Source: Azospirillum oleiclasticum
GTDB lineage: Bacteria > Pseudomonadota > Alphaproteobacteria > Azospirillales > Azospirillaceae
Assembly: GCF_013423485.1 (NCBI RefSeq)
Contig: NZ_JABFFR010000007.1
Location: forward strand, 186,001-250,000
Reading direction: 5' to 3'
Length of the DNA stretch: 64,000 bases
In this document: positions 48,325 through 62,667 of the stretch, one piece after another
Layout of the letters: the number at the start of each line of letters is the position of its first letter
Numbering within the stretch: position 1 is the stretch's first letter
Program-made: the position numbers and the translations under genes
Notes under the pieces: generated by a model
What the model was told of the DNA's origin: nothing
Databases searched by the model: none
What the model saw: the letters and a program-made list of their open reading frames with translations, nothing else

Positions 48325-49860
48325 ATGGAACTGCTGCAAGTCGCCGACGCGGTCGCCCGCGAAAAGACCATCGACCGGGACGAGGTCCTGGAAGCGATGG
48401 AGCAGGCTATTCAGAAGGCCGGCCGCTCGAAGTACGGGCACGACCACGACATCCGCGCGCGCATCGACCGCAAGACCGGCGAGATCCATCTGGCCCGCTA
48501 TCTGGAGGTGGTGGAGACGGTGGAGAACGAGGCGACCCAGGTCAGCCTCGCCGCCGTCCAGCGCCGCCGTCCGGGCATCAAGGTCGGCGAGTTCATCATC
48601 GATCCGCTTCCGCCCATCGATTTCGGCCGCATCGCCGCCCAGACCGCCAAGCAGGTGATCGTCCAGAAGGTCCGCGACGCCGAGCGCAAGCGCCAGTTCA
48701 ACGAGTACAAGGACCGCACGGGCGAGATCGTCAACGGCCTCGTCAAGCGCGTGGAATACGGCAACGTCACCGTGGATCTCGGCCGGGCCGAGGCGATCCT
48801 GCGCCGTGACGAGCTGCTGCCGCGCGAGCATTTCAAGAACGGCGACCGCGTGCGGGCCTACATCTACGACGTGCGCGAGGAGACGCGCGGGCCGCAGATC
48901 TTCCTGTCGCGCACCCATCCGCAGTTCATGGCGAAGCTGTTCGAGCAGGAGGTGCCGGAGATCTACGACGGCATCATCGAGATCAAGGCGGTCGCCCGCG
49001 ACCCCGGCAGCCGCGCCAAGATCGCCGTGGTGTCCAAGGACAGCTCCATCGATCCGGTCGGCGCCTGCGTCGGCATGCGCGGCAGCCGTGTGCAGGCGGT
49101 GGTCGGCGAGCTCCAGGGCGAGAAGATCGACATCATTCCCTGGAACAACGACGCCGCCACCTTCGTGGTCAACGCGCTCGCCCCGGCCGAGGTCGCCAAG
49201 GTCGTGCTGGACGAGGAAGGCCGCCGCATCGAGGTGGTGGTGCCCGACGACCAGCTCTCGCTCGCCATCGGCCGGCGCGGCCAGAATGTCCGCCTCGCCA
49301 CCCTGCTGACCGGCTGGGACATCGACATCATGACCGAGCAGGAGGAATCCGAGCGCCGCTCGGAGGAGTTCCGCACCCGGTCGCAGCTCTTCATCGACGC
49401 GCTGGACGTGGACGACGTGATCGCCCACCTGCTGGTTGCCGAGGGCTTCATGTCGGTGGAGGAGATCGCCTTCGTCGAGACCGAGGAGCTCGCCGAGATC
49501 GAGGGCTTCGACGAGGACGTGGCGAACGAGCTGAAAGAACGTGCGCTGGCCTTCCTGGAAGAGCAGGATGTGCGCATGACCGAGCGGCGGCGCCATCTCG
49601 GCGTCGCGGACGACGTGGCGGAGCTGTCGGGGCTGACCCCCGCGCAGCTCGTCAAGCTCGGCGAGAACGGGGTGAAGCTGCTCGACGATCTGGCCGATCT
49701 GGCCGCCGACGAGCTGCGCGAGATCCTCGGCAAGGACGGTCCTTCCGAGGACGAGGCGAACGAGATCATCATGGCCGCCCGTGCCCACTGGTTCGATGGC
49801 GAGGGGGGTGCCGCCGCGCAGGCGGACCCGTCCGCCTCCGGCCACGCGGCGCAGGGCTGA
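48325..49860 (+). CDS. nusA: Transcription termination/antitermination factor NusA
   Basis: RNA-polymerase-bound factor that modulates pausing, termination and antitermination, 511 residues. It has the N-terminal polymerase-binding domain ([19 protein letters not shown]), S1 ([21 protein letters not shown]), two KH domains ([23 protein letters not shown] and [23 protein letters not shown]) and two acidic C-terminal helix-hairpin-helix repeats. It lies 95 bp after rimP. NusA often regulates its own leader, which is of interest given the terminator at 47670-47695. Confidence 0.98.
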   Translation: MELLQVADAVAREKTIDRDEVLEAMEQAIQKAGRSKYGHDHDIRARIDRKTGEIHLARYLEVVETVENEATQVSLAAVQRRRPGIKVGEFIIDPLPPIDFGRIAAQTAKQVIVQKVRDAERKRQFNEYKDRTGEIVNGLVKRVEYGNVTVDLGRAEAILRRDELLPREHFKNGDRVRAYIYDVREETRGPQIFLSRTHPQFMAKLFEQEVPEIYDGIIEIKAVARDPGSRAKIAVVSKDSSIDPVGACVGMRGSRVQAVVGELQGEKIDIIPWNNDAATFVVNALAPAEVAKVVLDEEGRRIEVVVPDDQLSLAIGRRGQNVRLATLLTGWDIDIMTEQEESERRSEEFRTRSQLFIDALDVDDVIAHLLVAEGFMSVEEIAFVETEELAEIEGFDEDVANELKERALAFLEEQDVRMTERRRHLGVADDVAELSGLTPAQLVKLGENGVKLLDDLADLAADELREILGKDGPSEDEANEIIMAARAHWFDGEGGAAAQADPSASGHAAQG

Positions 49861-49882
49861 CGGTCGGAGTGCTGAAGCGGGG

Positions 49883-50575
49883 ATGACGGATTTGGACGAA
49901 GCGACCCTGGACCGGAACGGCGGCGAGCCGGAGCTGGCGGAGGACCGGGAAACCGGCCCCCTGCGGCGCTGCATCGCCACGGGCACGGTCCAGCCCAAGG
50001 AGGGGATGGTCCGCTTCGTCGTCGCCCCCGACTCGGAGGTCGTGCCCGACCTGGAGGAGACGCTTCCCGGCCGCGGCCTGTGGCTGTCGGCCGAGCGCGC
50101 CGCCTTCGAGCGCGCGGTGGGGAAGAACCTCTTCTCCAAAGCGGCCCGGCGGTCGGTGCGGGTGCCGTCGGACCTGCCCGACCGTGTCGGCCGGCTGCTG
50201 GAACGCCGCTGCCTCGATCGGCTCGGTCTTGCCCGGCGGGCGGGGCAGGCGCTGGCGGGTTACGAAAAGGTACGCGAGGCGCTGAAGTCCGGTCGCGTCG
50301 GCCATGGCGGTCCGCCGCCGGCCTTGCTGGTGGAGGCCGCCGATGGCTCCGCCGACCAGCGGGGCAAGCTGACGGCGCTGGCACCGGGACTTCCGGTGAT
50401 CGACGCCTTCGATTCCGCCGGCCTTGCGGCGGCCCTGGGACGCGAGCACGCGGTCCATGCGGTCGTGGCGCGGGGCCGGCTCTCCGAAGGGTTGCTGCGG
50501 GATGCGGCACGCCTCCGGGGCATCAAGATTCTTTCCGCCGGCGCGGGGCCGGCGGGCCGTGGTGATAACGCTTAA
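49883..50575 (+). CDS. YlxR (DUF448) RNA-binding protein fused to an L7Ae-like domain
   Basis: 230-residue two-domain protein. The N-terminal YlxR part reads [21 protein letters not shown] and [19 protein letters not shown] (residues about 20-95); the C-terminal part resembles L7Ae/L30e proteins ([25 protein letters not shown], then [12 protein letters not shown]). In Firmicutes these are separate genes, ylxR and ylxQ; the fusion is usual in Alphaproteobacteria. The ATG at 49883 is 22 bp after nusA and preceded by GCGGGG. Presumed RNA-binding, exact role unknown. Confidence 0.9.
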   Translation: MTDLDEATLDRNGGEPELAEDRETGPLRRCIATGTVQPKEGMVRFVVAPDSEVVPDLEETLPGRGLWLSAERAAFERAVGKNLFSKAARRSVRVPSDLPDRVGRLLERRCLDRLGLARRAGQALAGYEKVREALKSGRVGHGGPPPALLVEAADGSADQRGKLTALAPGLPVIDAFDSAGLAAALGREHAVHAVVARGRLSEGLLRDAARLRGIKILSAGAGPAGRGDNA

Positions 50576-50588
50576 CAGTCCGGATCCG

Positions 50589-53372
<2,784 letters not shown>

Positions 53373-53384
53373 CGGTGGTTCGTC

Positions 53385-53418
53385 CCGCGCCCCGCTGGTT
53401 CCGGCCAGCGGGGCGCGG
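53385..53418 (+). terminator. 14-pair hairpin between infB and rbfA
   Basis: CCGCGCCCCGCTGG (53385-53398) and CCAGCGGGGCGCGG (53405-53418) are exact reverse complements, separated by TTCCGG. It starts 13 bases after the infB stop. No T run follows, so it may be an RNA-processing or stabilising stem inside the operon more than a terminator. Confidence 0.6.
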
Positions 53419-53529
53419 TGCCGTCCCTGCGATACGGCTCGCGGGTTGACGCGGCGCGGATGGCGCGCAAAGTCCCTGGTATCGGCGGCTTCCGCGATAG
53501 AGCCGGCCCGAACTGAGAAAGCTACGCCC

Positions 53530-54177
53530 ATGGCAAGCAGGCACAACGGCGCGTTCCGCGCCGGCAAGGCACCGTCCCAGCGGCAGCTCCGCGTCGGCGA
53601 GGAGCTGCGGCACACTCTTGCCGCGCTGTTCCAGCGCGGTGATTTTCATGATCCGGAGCTTCAGAAGCTGCGGATCACGGTGACCGAGGTGCGCGTCAGC
53701 CCCGACCTGTCCAACGCCACCGCCTTCATCACCCCGCTCGGCGGCGGGCATGTGGACGAGGCTCTGGCGGCTTTGCGCCGCGCCGCCGCCTTCCTGCGCG
53801 GGCAAGTGGCGCGCGCGGTGAAGCTGCGCCATGCGCCGACGCTGAGCTTCGAGGCCGACACCTCCTTCGATTACGCCAACCACATCGCCACCATCCTGCA
53901 CAGCCCCGACGTGGCCCGCGACCTGACCGAGCGGGTCAACGGCGACGGCGACCACGACGAGGATGAGGACGACGGTTGGGACGAGGAGGACGAGGACTCC
54001 GACGACGCCGAGTATGAGGAGGACGACCTCGACGAGGATGACGACTCCGACGAGGACGACAACGAATACGAGGACGACGACTCCGACGACGAGGATGCCG
54101 GCGGGGCCGAGGAGAACGAATACGAGGACGACGGGGAACCGGCGCGTCCGCGCGGGAAGGGCGGCCGTGGCGCGTAA
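53530..54177 (+). CDS. rbfA: Ribosome-binding factor RbfA with a long acidic tail
   Basis: KH-domain factor for late 30S maturation and cold adaptation. The first 130 residues are typical RbfA (QRQLRVGEELRHTLAALFQRGD, ITVTEVRVSPDLSNATAFITPLGG, TLSFEADTSFDYANHIATIL). Unusually it continues with about 65 residues made almost only of Asp, Glu, Gly, Asn and Tyr (about residues 137-203), then a short Arg/Gly/Lys end, for 215 in total against a usual 120-140. The ATG at 53530 starts the conserved part. It overlaps truB by 11 bp. Confidence 0.93.
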   Translation: MASRHNGAFRAGKAPSQRQLRVGEELRHTLAALFQRGDFHDPELQKLRITVTEVRVSPDLSNATAFITPLGGGHVDEALAALRRAAAFLRGQVARAVKLRHAPTLSFEADTSFDYANHIATILHSPDVARDLTERVNGDGDHDEDEDDGWDEEDEDSDDAEYEEDDLDEDDDSDEDDNEYEDDDSDDEDAGGAEENEYEDDGEPARPRGKGGRGA

Positions 54178-55105
54178 GCGGAAGGGGCAGCCGGTCCATG
54201 GCTGGCTGGTGCTCGACAAGCCGGACGGGCTGACCTCCACCCAGGCGCTGTCGCGGGTGCGGCGCCTGCTGAACGCCGAGAAGGCCGGTCACGGCGGCAC
54301 GCTCGACCCGATCGCGACCGGCATCCTGCCGATCGCGCTGGGAGAGGCGACGAAGACCGTCTCCTATGTCATGGACGGCGAGAAGACCTACCTCTTCACC
54401 CTGCGCTGGGGCGAGCGCCGCACCACCGACGACCGCGAAGGCGAGGTGATCGAGCGCAGCGACCACCGTCCCACCGCGGCGGAGATCGAGGCGGCGCTGC
54501 CCGCCTTCCACGGCTTCATCGATCAGGTGCCGCCGCAGTTCTCCGCCATCAAGGTGGACGGGGAGCGCGCCTACGCCATCGCGCGCGAGGGCGACGCGGT
54601 CGATCTGCAGCCGCGCACCGTGCGCATCGACCGCATCGCGCTGACCGGCATGCCCGACGCGGATCATGCGACCTTCGAGGTCGACTGCGGCAAGGGCACC
54701 TACATCCGCTCGCTCGCCCGTGATCTGGCCGAAACGCTGGGCACCGTCGGGCATGTGCAGACGCTGCGGCGCACCCGCGTCGGCCGCTTCACGCTGGACC
54801 GCGCGATTTCCCTGGACGATCTGGCCGCGTTGGAGCAAGGTGCCGCCGCCGAAAATCTTCTGCTTCCGATCGAGACCGCGCTGGACGACATCCCGGCGTT
54901 GGCCCTGACGGAGGCCGAGGCGCACCGGCTGAGACACGGACAATCGGTGGCTCTCCTCACCCGGCAGGACCGCGAACGCCTCAAGGGGCTTCACGGGACG
55001 GCAGGCGAGGGCGGCGCCGTATTTGCGCATGTCGGGGGAACCCCGGTGGCGCTGGCCCGTGTCGAGGGGGCGGAGGTCCGCCCGGTGCGTGTGCTCAACC
55101 TTTGA
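54167..55105 (+). CDS. truB: tRNA pseudouridine-55 synthase TruB
   Basis: Makes pseudouridine 55 in the T loop of tRNAs. The 312-residue product has [20 protein letters not shown], the catalytic Asp in [36 protein letters not shown] and [16 protein letters not shown], followed by a PUA-like C-terminal domain. The start is a GTG at 54167 with GGAAGG just upstream, inside the end of rbfA; a longer frame upstream only reads the shadow of the RbfA acidic tail. Confidence 0.95.
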   Translation: MARKRKGQPVHGWLVLDKPDGLTSTQALSRVRRLLNAEKAGHGGTLDPIATGILPIALGEATKTVSYVMDGEKTYLFTLRWGERRTTDDREGEVIERSDHRPTAAEIEAALPAFHGFIDQVPPQFSAIKVDGERAYAIAREGDAVDLQPRTVRIDRIALTGMPDADHATFEVDCGKGTYIRSLARDLAETLGTVGHVQTLRRTRVGRFTLDRAISLDDLAALEQGAAAENLLLPIETALDDIPALALTEAEAHRLRHGQSVALLTRQDRERLKGLHGTAGEGGAVFAHVGGTPVALARVEGAEVRPVRVLNL

Positions 55106-55122
55106 ACCATCAGGAGTGCACG

Positions 55123-55392
55123 ATGTCGATCACCGCCGAGCGCAAGCAGGAGCTGATCAAGGAATACGCCCGTGGCGACGCCGACACGGGTTCCCCCGAG
55201 GTGCAGGTCGCGATCCTGTCGGAGCGCATCCGCAACCTCACCGACCACCTCCAGACCCACAAGAAGGACTTCCACTCCCGCCGTGGTCTCCTGGTGATGG
55301 TCGGTCAGCGCCGCAGCCTTCTCGACTATCTGAAGAAGAAGGACCAGTCGCGCTACAGCACCCTCATCGAACGTCTCGGCCTGCGCCGCTGA
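55123..55392 (+). CDS. rpsO: Ribosomal protein S15
   Basis: Primary 16S-binding protein of the 30S central domain; 89 residues, the exact usual length. It opens [32 protein letters not shown] and ends [14 protein letters not shown], the canonical S15 pattern. The ATG at 55123 is preceded by CAGGAG. It lies 17 bp after truB and is followed by a strong terminator, ending the rimP-to-rpsO run. Confidence 0.98.
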   Translation: MSITAERKQELIKEYARGDADTGSPEVQVAILSERIRNLTDHLQTHKKDFHSRRGLLVMVGQRRSLLDYLKKKDQSRYSTLIERLGLRR

Positions 55393-55406
55393 GCTTCGGA
55401 TGACAG

Positions 55407-55443
55407 CGCCCGCAAGCCGTGCGATGCGGCTTGCGGGCGTTTT
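55407..55443 (+). terminator. Intrinsic terminator after rpsO
   Basis: CGCCCGCAAGCCG (55407-55419) and CGGCTTGCGGGCG (55427-55439) form a 13-pair stem with a 7-base loop, followed by TTTT (55440-55443), 14 bases after the stop. Confidence 0.92.
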
Positions 55444-55461
55444 CGCGTCTGCGGACGGCGC

Positions 55462-55827
55462 TCAGCCGTCGCTCTCCCCGAACGCGTCCACCCGGTCCGG
55501 ATAGAACGCCAGATGCCCCGCGATGGCTTTGACCGCCTCGTAGGGCTCCTCATAGCTCCAGACCGCATTCTCCGACCGCCTGCCGTCCACGACCAGCGTG
55601 TAATAGGCCGCCTGCCCCTTGTACGGGCAGCGCGTGCTGTGCGCCGTGCGCTCGAACAGAGCCATGTCCGCATCCGCGCGCGGGACGTAGAACACGGGCG
55701 GATAGCTCGCCTCCCGCAGGATCAACGCCGACTGCGTGTCGGCGACGGTGCGCCCGTTGAACTGGACCCGCAAGCGGCGGCGGTGCGGCTCCACGGTGAT
55801 CGGATGATCCGTGCCGGGTGTCTTCAT
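55462..55827 (-). CDS. DUF427 family protein
   Basis: Small cytoplasmic protein of 121 residues. The DUF427 pattern is seen: VQFNGRTVADTQSALILREASYPPVFYVPRADADM, CPYKGQAAYYTLVVDG and NAVWSYEEPYEAVKAIAGHLAFYPDRVDAF. The fold is a compact beta-tent; the biochemical role is unknown. The ATG at 55827 follows AGGAGA at a good distance. It is convergent with rpsO and divergent from pnp. Confidence 0.9.
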   Translation of the reverse strand: MKTPGTDHPITVEPHRRRLRVQFNGRTVADTQSALILREASYPPVFYVPRADADMALFERTAHSTRCPYKGQAAYYTLVVDGRRSENAVWSYEEPYEAVKAIAGHLAFYPDRVDAFGESDG

Positions 55828-56017
55828 CTGGGGTCTCCTGCGGGGGTGCTTACCCGTAGAGGGATGGTGTCGAAGTCCTGGAAGCACAAGCCCCGCCGTA
55901 CCGCGCGGGACTTCGCCGTCATTCAGAGGATGACGTCAATCGCGGATTCAGCTATTCAGATGCGTTTCGCAAAGTCGGTGTGGACGAACCAGGATCGGCT
56001 GTTTTGCGTTTATTCGA

Positions 56018-56042
56018 GGGATCGCGGAAGAGCCGCAATCCC
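56018..56042 (+). promoter_or_regulatory. Stem in the pnp leader
   Basis: GGGAT-C-GCGG (56018-56027) pairs with CCGC-A-ATCCC (56033-56042), nine pairs with one C/A mismatch and an AAGAG loop, 54 bases before the pnp start. In E. coli pnp is autoregulated through an RNase III-cut leader stem; this is a candidate equivalent by position only. Confidence 0.4.
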
Positions 56043-56095
56043 AACCCGTTCGGCCAATCCGGGTCGGGCGGGCGTCGGATGGAAGGAAAGAGCGT

Positions 56096-58222
<2,127 letters not shown>

Positions 58223-58241
58223 CGCGGCTTGCGCTTGGAAA

Positions 58242-58311
58242 CCCTCTCCCGCCCGAGGGCGGGGGAGGGTGGCGCCGCAAGGCGCCGGGCGGGGGGCAGG
58301 GTTACCTGCCC
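58242..58311. repeat. Three consecutive hairpins after pnp
   Basis: Stem 1: CCCTCTCCCGCCC (58242-58254) with GGGCGGGGGAGGG (58257-58269), 12 pairs plus a G.T. Stem 2: GGCGCC (58271-58276) GCAA GGCGCC (58281-58286). Stem 3: GGGCAGG (58294-58300) GTTA CCTGCCC (58305-58311). They fill the gap between pnp and the glycosidase, look like a mosaic repeat element, and could also end pnp transcription. Confidence 0.65.
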
Positions 58312-58376
58312 GCTTCTTGTGCATCCCACCCGAACGGCGTAGCCTTTCCGGAATGGTCCTCCGGGGAGGAAGCGCC

Positions 58377-59669
58377 ATGACCAGCACCACGATCACCAAC
58401 ACCGCCAAGATTGTCTTCATCGGGGCCGGCAGCCAGTGGTTCGGCCTCAGCATGTTCCGCGACATCCTGTCGGCGGACGAGATGCGCGGCTCCACCCTGA
58501 CGCTGGTGGACACCAACCCGGCGGCGCTGGAGCGCATGGTGGGCCTCGCCCACCGGCTGAACGCCCATCACGGCGGCCATGTCCGCATCGAGCACACGAC
58601 CGAGCGCCGCGCCGCGCTGGACGGGGCGGATTTCGTGCTCAGCTCCGTCGCCATCGACCGCAACCGCCTCTGGCGGCTGGATTTCGAGATCCCGAAGAAG
58701 CACGGCATCCGTCACACGCTGGGCGAGAATGGCGGGCCGGGCGGCCTGTTCTTCACCATGCGCACTCTGCCGCTGGTCTTCGACATCGTGCGCGATGTGG
58801 AGGCGATCTGCCCCAAGGCGCTGTTCATCAACTTCTCCAACCCGGAAAGCCGCATCGTCCTGGCGCTGGGCAAATACAGCCCGGTGCGCGCCATCGGCCA
58901 GTGCCACGGCATCCTGATGGCGCGCGAGGACATGGCCCACATCCTGGGCCGCAAGCCGGAGGAGCTCGACGTCTGGGCGGCCGGCCTCAACCATTTCCAG
59001 TGTGTGACCGACGTTCGCGATCCGGTCACCGGCGCCGATTTCTACCCGGCGCTGCGCGAGGCCGAGCCCGGCTTCGACCCGGCGTTCCGCCCGCTGACGC
59101 GGCGCCTGTTCCAGGCCTTCGGCCGCTGGCTGACCTGCTCCGACGACCATATGGGCGAATACGTCGCCTACGGCTACGAGGGCGGGGAGCATGGCTACGA
59201 CTACGACTGGGACGAGCGCAACCGGGCCGAGCTCCAGGGCCACATCGACAGCATCCTGGCCGGCGGCCCCTTCCCCGACTGGATGCTCACCCCGTCGGGC
59301 GAGAGTGCGGCGGCCCTGATGGGCGGCATGCTGCACAACCGCCGCCGCGTCATCCCCTCCGCCATCGTCTACAACCAGGGTGCCATCCCCAACCTGCCGG
59401 CCGACCTCGCCGTCGAGGTCCCCGTGGTGGCCGACGCCGCCGGCATCCACCCCGTCTCCATGGGCCCACTCCCCGACCCCATCGCCAAGCTCATGTCCAT
59501 GCAGGCCAACGTCCAGCAACTCGCCGTCGAGGCCGCGGTGCACGCCAGCAAGGAACTGGCCCTGCAGGCCCTGCTGATCGACCCGGTGGTCAACTCGACG
59601 ACGGCGGCGGTGGCGCTGTTGGACGAGCTGTGGGAGGTGAATAAGGGCTACATCAGGGGGTGTGTCTAG
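58377..59669 (+). CDS. Glycoside hydrolase family 4 alpha-galactosidase/galacturonase-like
   Basis: NAD- and Mn-dependent glycosidase of the unusual redox-elimination GH4 family, 430 residues. The NAD fold opens [21 protein letters not shown]; metal and catalytic residues fit [10 protein letters not shown] (Cys and His), [11 protein letters not shown] and [30 protein letters not shown] replaces the usual NPxE block. This resembles MelA-type alpha-galactosidases and alpha-galacturonidases more than 6-phospho-glycosidases; the sugar cannot be fixed. GGGGAGGA precedes the ATG. No sugar transporter or regulator is adjacent. Confidence 0.88.
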   Translation: MTSTTITNTAKIVFIGAGSQWFGLSMFRDILSADEMRGSTLTLVDTNPAALERMVGLAHRLNAHHGGHVRIEHTTERRAALDGADFVLSSVAIDRNRLWRLDFEIPKKHGIRHTLGENGGPGGLFFTMRTLPLVFDIVRDVEAICPKALFINFSNPESRIVLALGKYSPVRAIGQCHGILMAREDMAHILGRKPEELDVWAAGLNHFQCVTDVRDPVTGADFYPALREAEPGFDPAFRPLTRRLFQAFGRWLTCSDDHMGEYVAYGYEGGEHGYDYDWDERNRAELQGHIDSILAGGPFPDWMLTPSGESAAALMGGMLHNRRRVIPSAIVYNQGAIPNLPADLAVEVPVVADAAGIHPVSMGPLPDPIAKLMSMQANVQQLAVEAAVHASKELALQALLIDPVVNSTTAAVALLDELWEVNKGYIRGCV

Positions 59670-59743
59670 GAGTGCCGATGGTTTCTCTCTCCGCCACTTG
59701 TTAACACGTAGATATCCAATCAGCAGATCGCGACGGGGAAATC

Positions 59744-62587
59744 TTAAGGTTGCGAACGGGGAAACTTACCAATAGCGCCTACCAAATTGGCGCCTGCCAA
59801 GTTGGCGCGTGTCAGGTCGGCGCCCACCAGGTTAGCATGCGCCAAGTTAGCACCGGTCAAGTTGACGCCGATCAGATTGGTGTGCGTCAAGTTGGCGTTC
59901 TTCAGGTTGGCGCGTGTCAGGTCGGCGTTCATCATATCGGCGCCCATCGGGTTAGCGTCCATCATGTCGGCTCCCATCAGTTTAGCGCCCATCAAGTTGG
60001 CGTGTATCAGGTTGGCACCCGCTAGGTTGGCGCCTATTAGTTTGGCCTGCGTCAGGTTGGCACCCATCAGGTTGGCGTGAGTAAGGTCGGTGCGCGTTAG
60101 GTCGGCGCCAGTTAGATTCGCGCCCCATAGGGTGGCGCTTGTCAGATTAGTGCCTATTAGGTCGGCACGCGTCAGGTCGGCGCCCGTCAGCCAAACGCCC
60201 ATCAAGTCGGCACGCGTCAGGTCGGCGCCCGTCAAGTTGGCGTCCTTCAAGTTGGCGTCCTTCAAGTTGGCGCCTGCCAAATTGGCGCTCCGCAGGTTGA
60301 CACCCGTTAGATCCAGTGCGTTCAAAGACCGCCGAGGGACGGAAAACTCGGGCGCTGTCCCGAGTAGACGATGCAACGTTGCGCTGAGGCCTGCTCGGGG
60401 CAATGTCACACGGGGAAGGTCCGCCGGCGTCGCTGCGGTGATGGCCGACAGGATGGCGAGCAAGCTGACCTCGGCATTGCGGGTCTGGCGCTCAACCGCG
60501 CGGGCGCGGGTTTCGCTGGCTGGCAGGGGCATCCCCTCGGTCATACACGTGGTGAACAGCGGGGCCAGGGTTAGTCGCCACGCCGCGACATCGCGTTCAG
60601 CATTCCACGCAGCAAACACTTCCTGCCGTAGGAAGTCGAACACCGCGTGGTCCATGGATGTTGGGCCGCAAAGCTTCAGCCAACGGCTCAGGCACCCCAA
60701 CGCATCGTCGGCGTCACCACCACCCTCCAGCCGCCGATGAATGCCCTCCACTTCCCGCACGATCCGTCGGGCGATAAGGAATTGGCCGAAGCTCTTGTGG
60801 GTGAATTCCACAACGCGGTGGTCCGTTCCCTGGTGAGCCCGGCAGAAGAAGCTGTCCAGAAGCGCGGTCAGGGCGTGGTCGCGGTCCTTGGACACCCGCT
60901 CTAGTTCGCCTCCCAAACCTGCCTCTTGAAGTCGCTTTTCCACGGCGGGCAAAGGAACAGCGCGGTCGCCGCCAGCGTGCCACGCCGCCACGGCCACCTC
61001 CTCCAGCATCCGCTCCAACCGGTCGCGCCCTGCCGCATCGATGGCTTCGCTCGACCCGTCGCCATCCGTTCGTCGGTGGGCCCGGCGGAGCACATGGCCG
61101 AACAGGCGGCTGTACAAGTCATGAACGCCACCCAGCGTTGTCGCCTTCTTGGGGCTTTCCAGGGAAAGGATCTGGGCAAGCAGCCAGTTAAGAAGGGGCT
61201 GTTCGGTCAATGAGTCGATGTGCGGATCATTTCGCTCCAGTGACACCGGCATGCCGTTTACCGGGTCGAAGTGGCGCCACCAGTCCTTCCGCTGGTCAAG
61301 CCCCGCGAGGCTTTTGTCATCGAAACGGCTATAGTCATCGCGAGGTATTGTGTAGCGCAGCACATGCAGCCGAGCGTCTCCCCGTACAATGGCGTCTGTA
61401 GCAGTCGCCGCACCCGGCCGACCGGCCAGCAGCAGCCGGATCCGCACCCCATCGCGGTTGATGGTGCCGATCTCGCCTGACAACTGACCGACGAAGCCCC
61501 CGAGCAGCGCGGTCGCCCCCTGTCCGGCCTTCGCCAGCTCGTCCAGCCCGTCGAGGATCAGCACCAGCGGTTCGCCGTCGTGGCGGCGGGCGTGCTCCAG
61601 GGCGTCGTGGCCCAGCTCGGCGGTCAGATGGCGGGTCAGTTCGATGCGGGAATCGCCGACGATGCTCAACCGGGCCAGCGGCACCAGAAGCACCCGCCGG
61701 CCTTCCCCAGCCAGTCGGGCCGCCAGCATGGCGCAGGCGCTCGACTTGCCGGCGCCGGGCTCCCCGGACAGCACGCGGAAGGCGTCGGTGGGGGCGGGGT
61801 TCGGCCGGGTGGCCCAGCCATACAGCGCCTCGTCCAGCCACAGGATGCGGCGCTTGGCGCCATCGCCACCACGCCGGCCGCGCGCCTCCGGGCCGTCGGG
61901 ATCGCCGACCATGGCGCGCAGCGGCACATAGAGGTCGGTCAGGGAGCAGCGGATCAGCTCCGGGGCCAGGGTGCGCAGCGGCGCGTCCACCGCGCGGATC
62001 AGACGGTCGCGGTAGGTGCGCCAGTCCAGCGCGCGCTGCGCGGCGTCGTCGAAGGGGGTGCGGCGCTCCAGCTCCGCCTTCAGCGCGCGGTAATCGCCGG
62101 CCCGCTCCCGGTCGGTCCACTCCCCCGCCAGGGCCAGCGGCAGGGCGTCGGCAAAGGCGCGGCGCAGAAGCGGGCGGGTCTGCTCGTCCACCCCGCCGGC
62201 CTTGGTGAGCCGGTCGAACAGGTCCAGCAGCGCGGTGAAGGCCGGCCAGGATTCGGGATCGGCGAAGGCGGCGGCGGTCAGCTCCAGCTCGGCCGCGGTG
62301 GCGACGCCGGTCAGGGCGGCCTCGATCTCCCGCGGGTCGGCCTCGGCGGCCAGCACCGGGGCCTTGCGGGCCTGGGCCTGGATCACGCGGACGGCGGCGG
62401 CGTAGGCGGCACGCTGGAGCAGAAGCCGCGCCCCCTCCTCCGCCGTCGGCTCGCCCGGCTTGTCGTGCTTGAAGGCGCCGGTGGCGTCGATCACGCCCTT
62501 GATGGCGCTGGCGACCTTCAGATCGCACAGATCCACCACCGCCTTGGCGAGGGAGCGCGCGAGGCTGCCGCGATCGACTGCAACCAT
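59744..62587 (-). CDS. NACHT-type STAND ATPase with C-terminal pentapeptide repeats
   Basis: Large signal-type NTPase of 947 residues. Residues 1-230 are an Ala/Leu-rich helical region I do not recognise. The NACHT ATPase begins near residue 240 with Walker A SGEPGAGKSSACAML (about 273-287) and Walker B LVLILDGLDELAKAG (about 342-356), followed by helical domains (FTHKSFGQFLIARRIV near 630 is the usual NACHT winged-helix end). Residues 755-939 are 37 uninterrupted pentapeptide repeats of the A(D/N)LxX type, predicted to form a right-handed four-sided helix. STAND proteins with sensor repeats often act in phage defence or signalling; here no known defence partner is adjacent, so function is open. 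No signal peptide: cytoplasmic. Confidence 0.85.
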   Translation of the reverse strand: MVAVDRGSLARSLAKAVVDLCDLKVASAIKGVIDATGAFKHDKPGEPTAEEGARLLLQRAAYAAAVRVIQAQARKAPVLAAEADPREIEAALTGVATAAELELTAAAFADPESWPAFTALLDLFDRLTKAGGVDEQTRPLLRRAFADALPLALAGEWTDRERAGDYRALKAELERRTPFDDAAQRALDWRTYRDRLIRAVDAPLRTLAPELIRCSLTDLYVPLRAMVGDPDGPEARGRRGGDGAKRRILWLDEALYGWATRPNPAPTDAFRVLSGEPGAGKSSACAMLAARLAGEGRRVLLVPLARLSIVGDSRIELTRHLTAELGHDALEHARRHDGEPLVLILDGLDELAKAGQGATALLGGFVGQLSGEIGTINRDGVRIRLLLAGRPGAATATDAIVRGDARLHVLRYTIPRDDYSRFDDKSLAGLDQRKDWWRHFDPVNGMPVSLERNDPHIDSLTEQPLLNWLLAQILSLESPKKATTLGGVHDLYSRLFGHVLRRAHRRTDGDGSSEAIDAAGRDRLERMLEEVAVAAWHAGGDRAVPLPAVEKRLQEAGLGGELERVSKDRDHALTALLDSFFCRAHQGTDHRVVEFTHKSFGQFLIARRIVREVEGIHRRLEGGGDADDALGCLSRWLKLCGPTSMDHAVFDFLRQEVFAAWNAERDVAAWRLTLAPLFTTCMTEGMPLPASETRARAVERQTRNAEVSLLAILSAITAATPADLPRVTLPRAGLSATLHRLLGTAPEFSVPRRSLNALDLTGVNLRSANLAGANLKDANLKDANLTGADLTRADLMGVWLTGADLTRADLIGTNLTSATLWGANLTGADLTRTDLTHANLMGANLTQAKLIGANLAGANLIHANLMGAKLMGADMMDANPMGADMMNADLTRANLKNANLTHTNLIGVNLTGANLAHANLVGADLTRANLAGANLVGAIGKFPRSQP
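59771..60325 (-). repeat. Pentapeptide-repeat coding tract
   Basis: 555 bp of 15-base units coding 37 pentapeptides (for example LTGAD, LTRAD, LAGAN, LIGAN), often in the two-unit form LTGAD-LTRAD. The DNA is visibly repetitive and less GC-rich than its surroundings, using gtt, att and ttg-type triplets more often. Such tracts can expand or contract by recombination. Confidence 0.9.
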
Positions 62588-62667
62588 GACCCACCATCCA
62601 TTTCATCCAACGCTGAAATGCTATGTGGATCCGGCCATATGTTCAACTTGTAAGCAAAGCCGCGCCT

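Noticed and set aside
59771..60325. Repeated 15/30-bp units that could be taken for a CRISPR or satellite array
   Set aside because: The units are contiguous without spacers and code for in-frame pentapeptides of a real protein.
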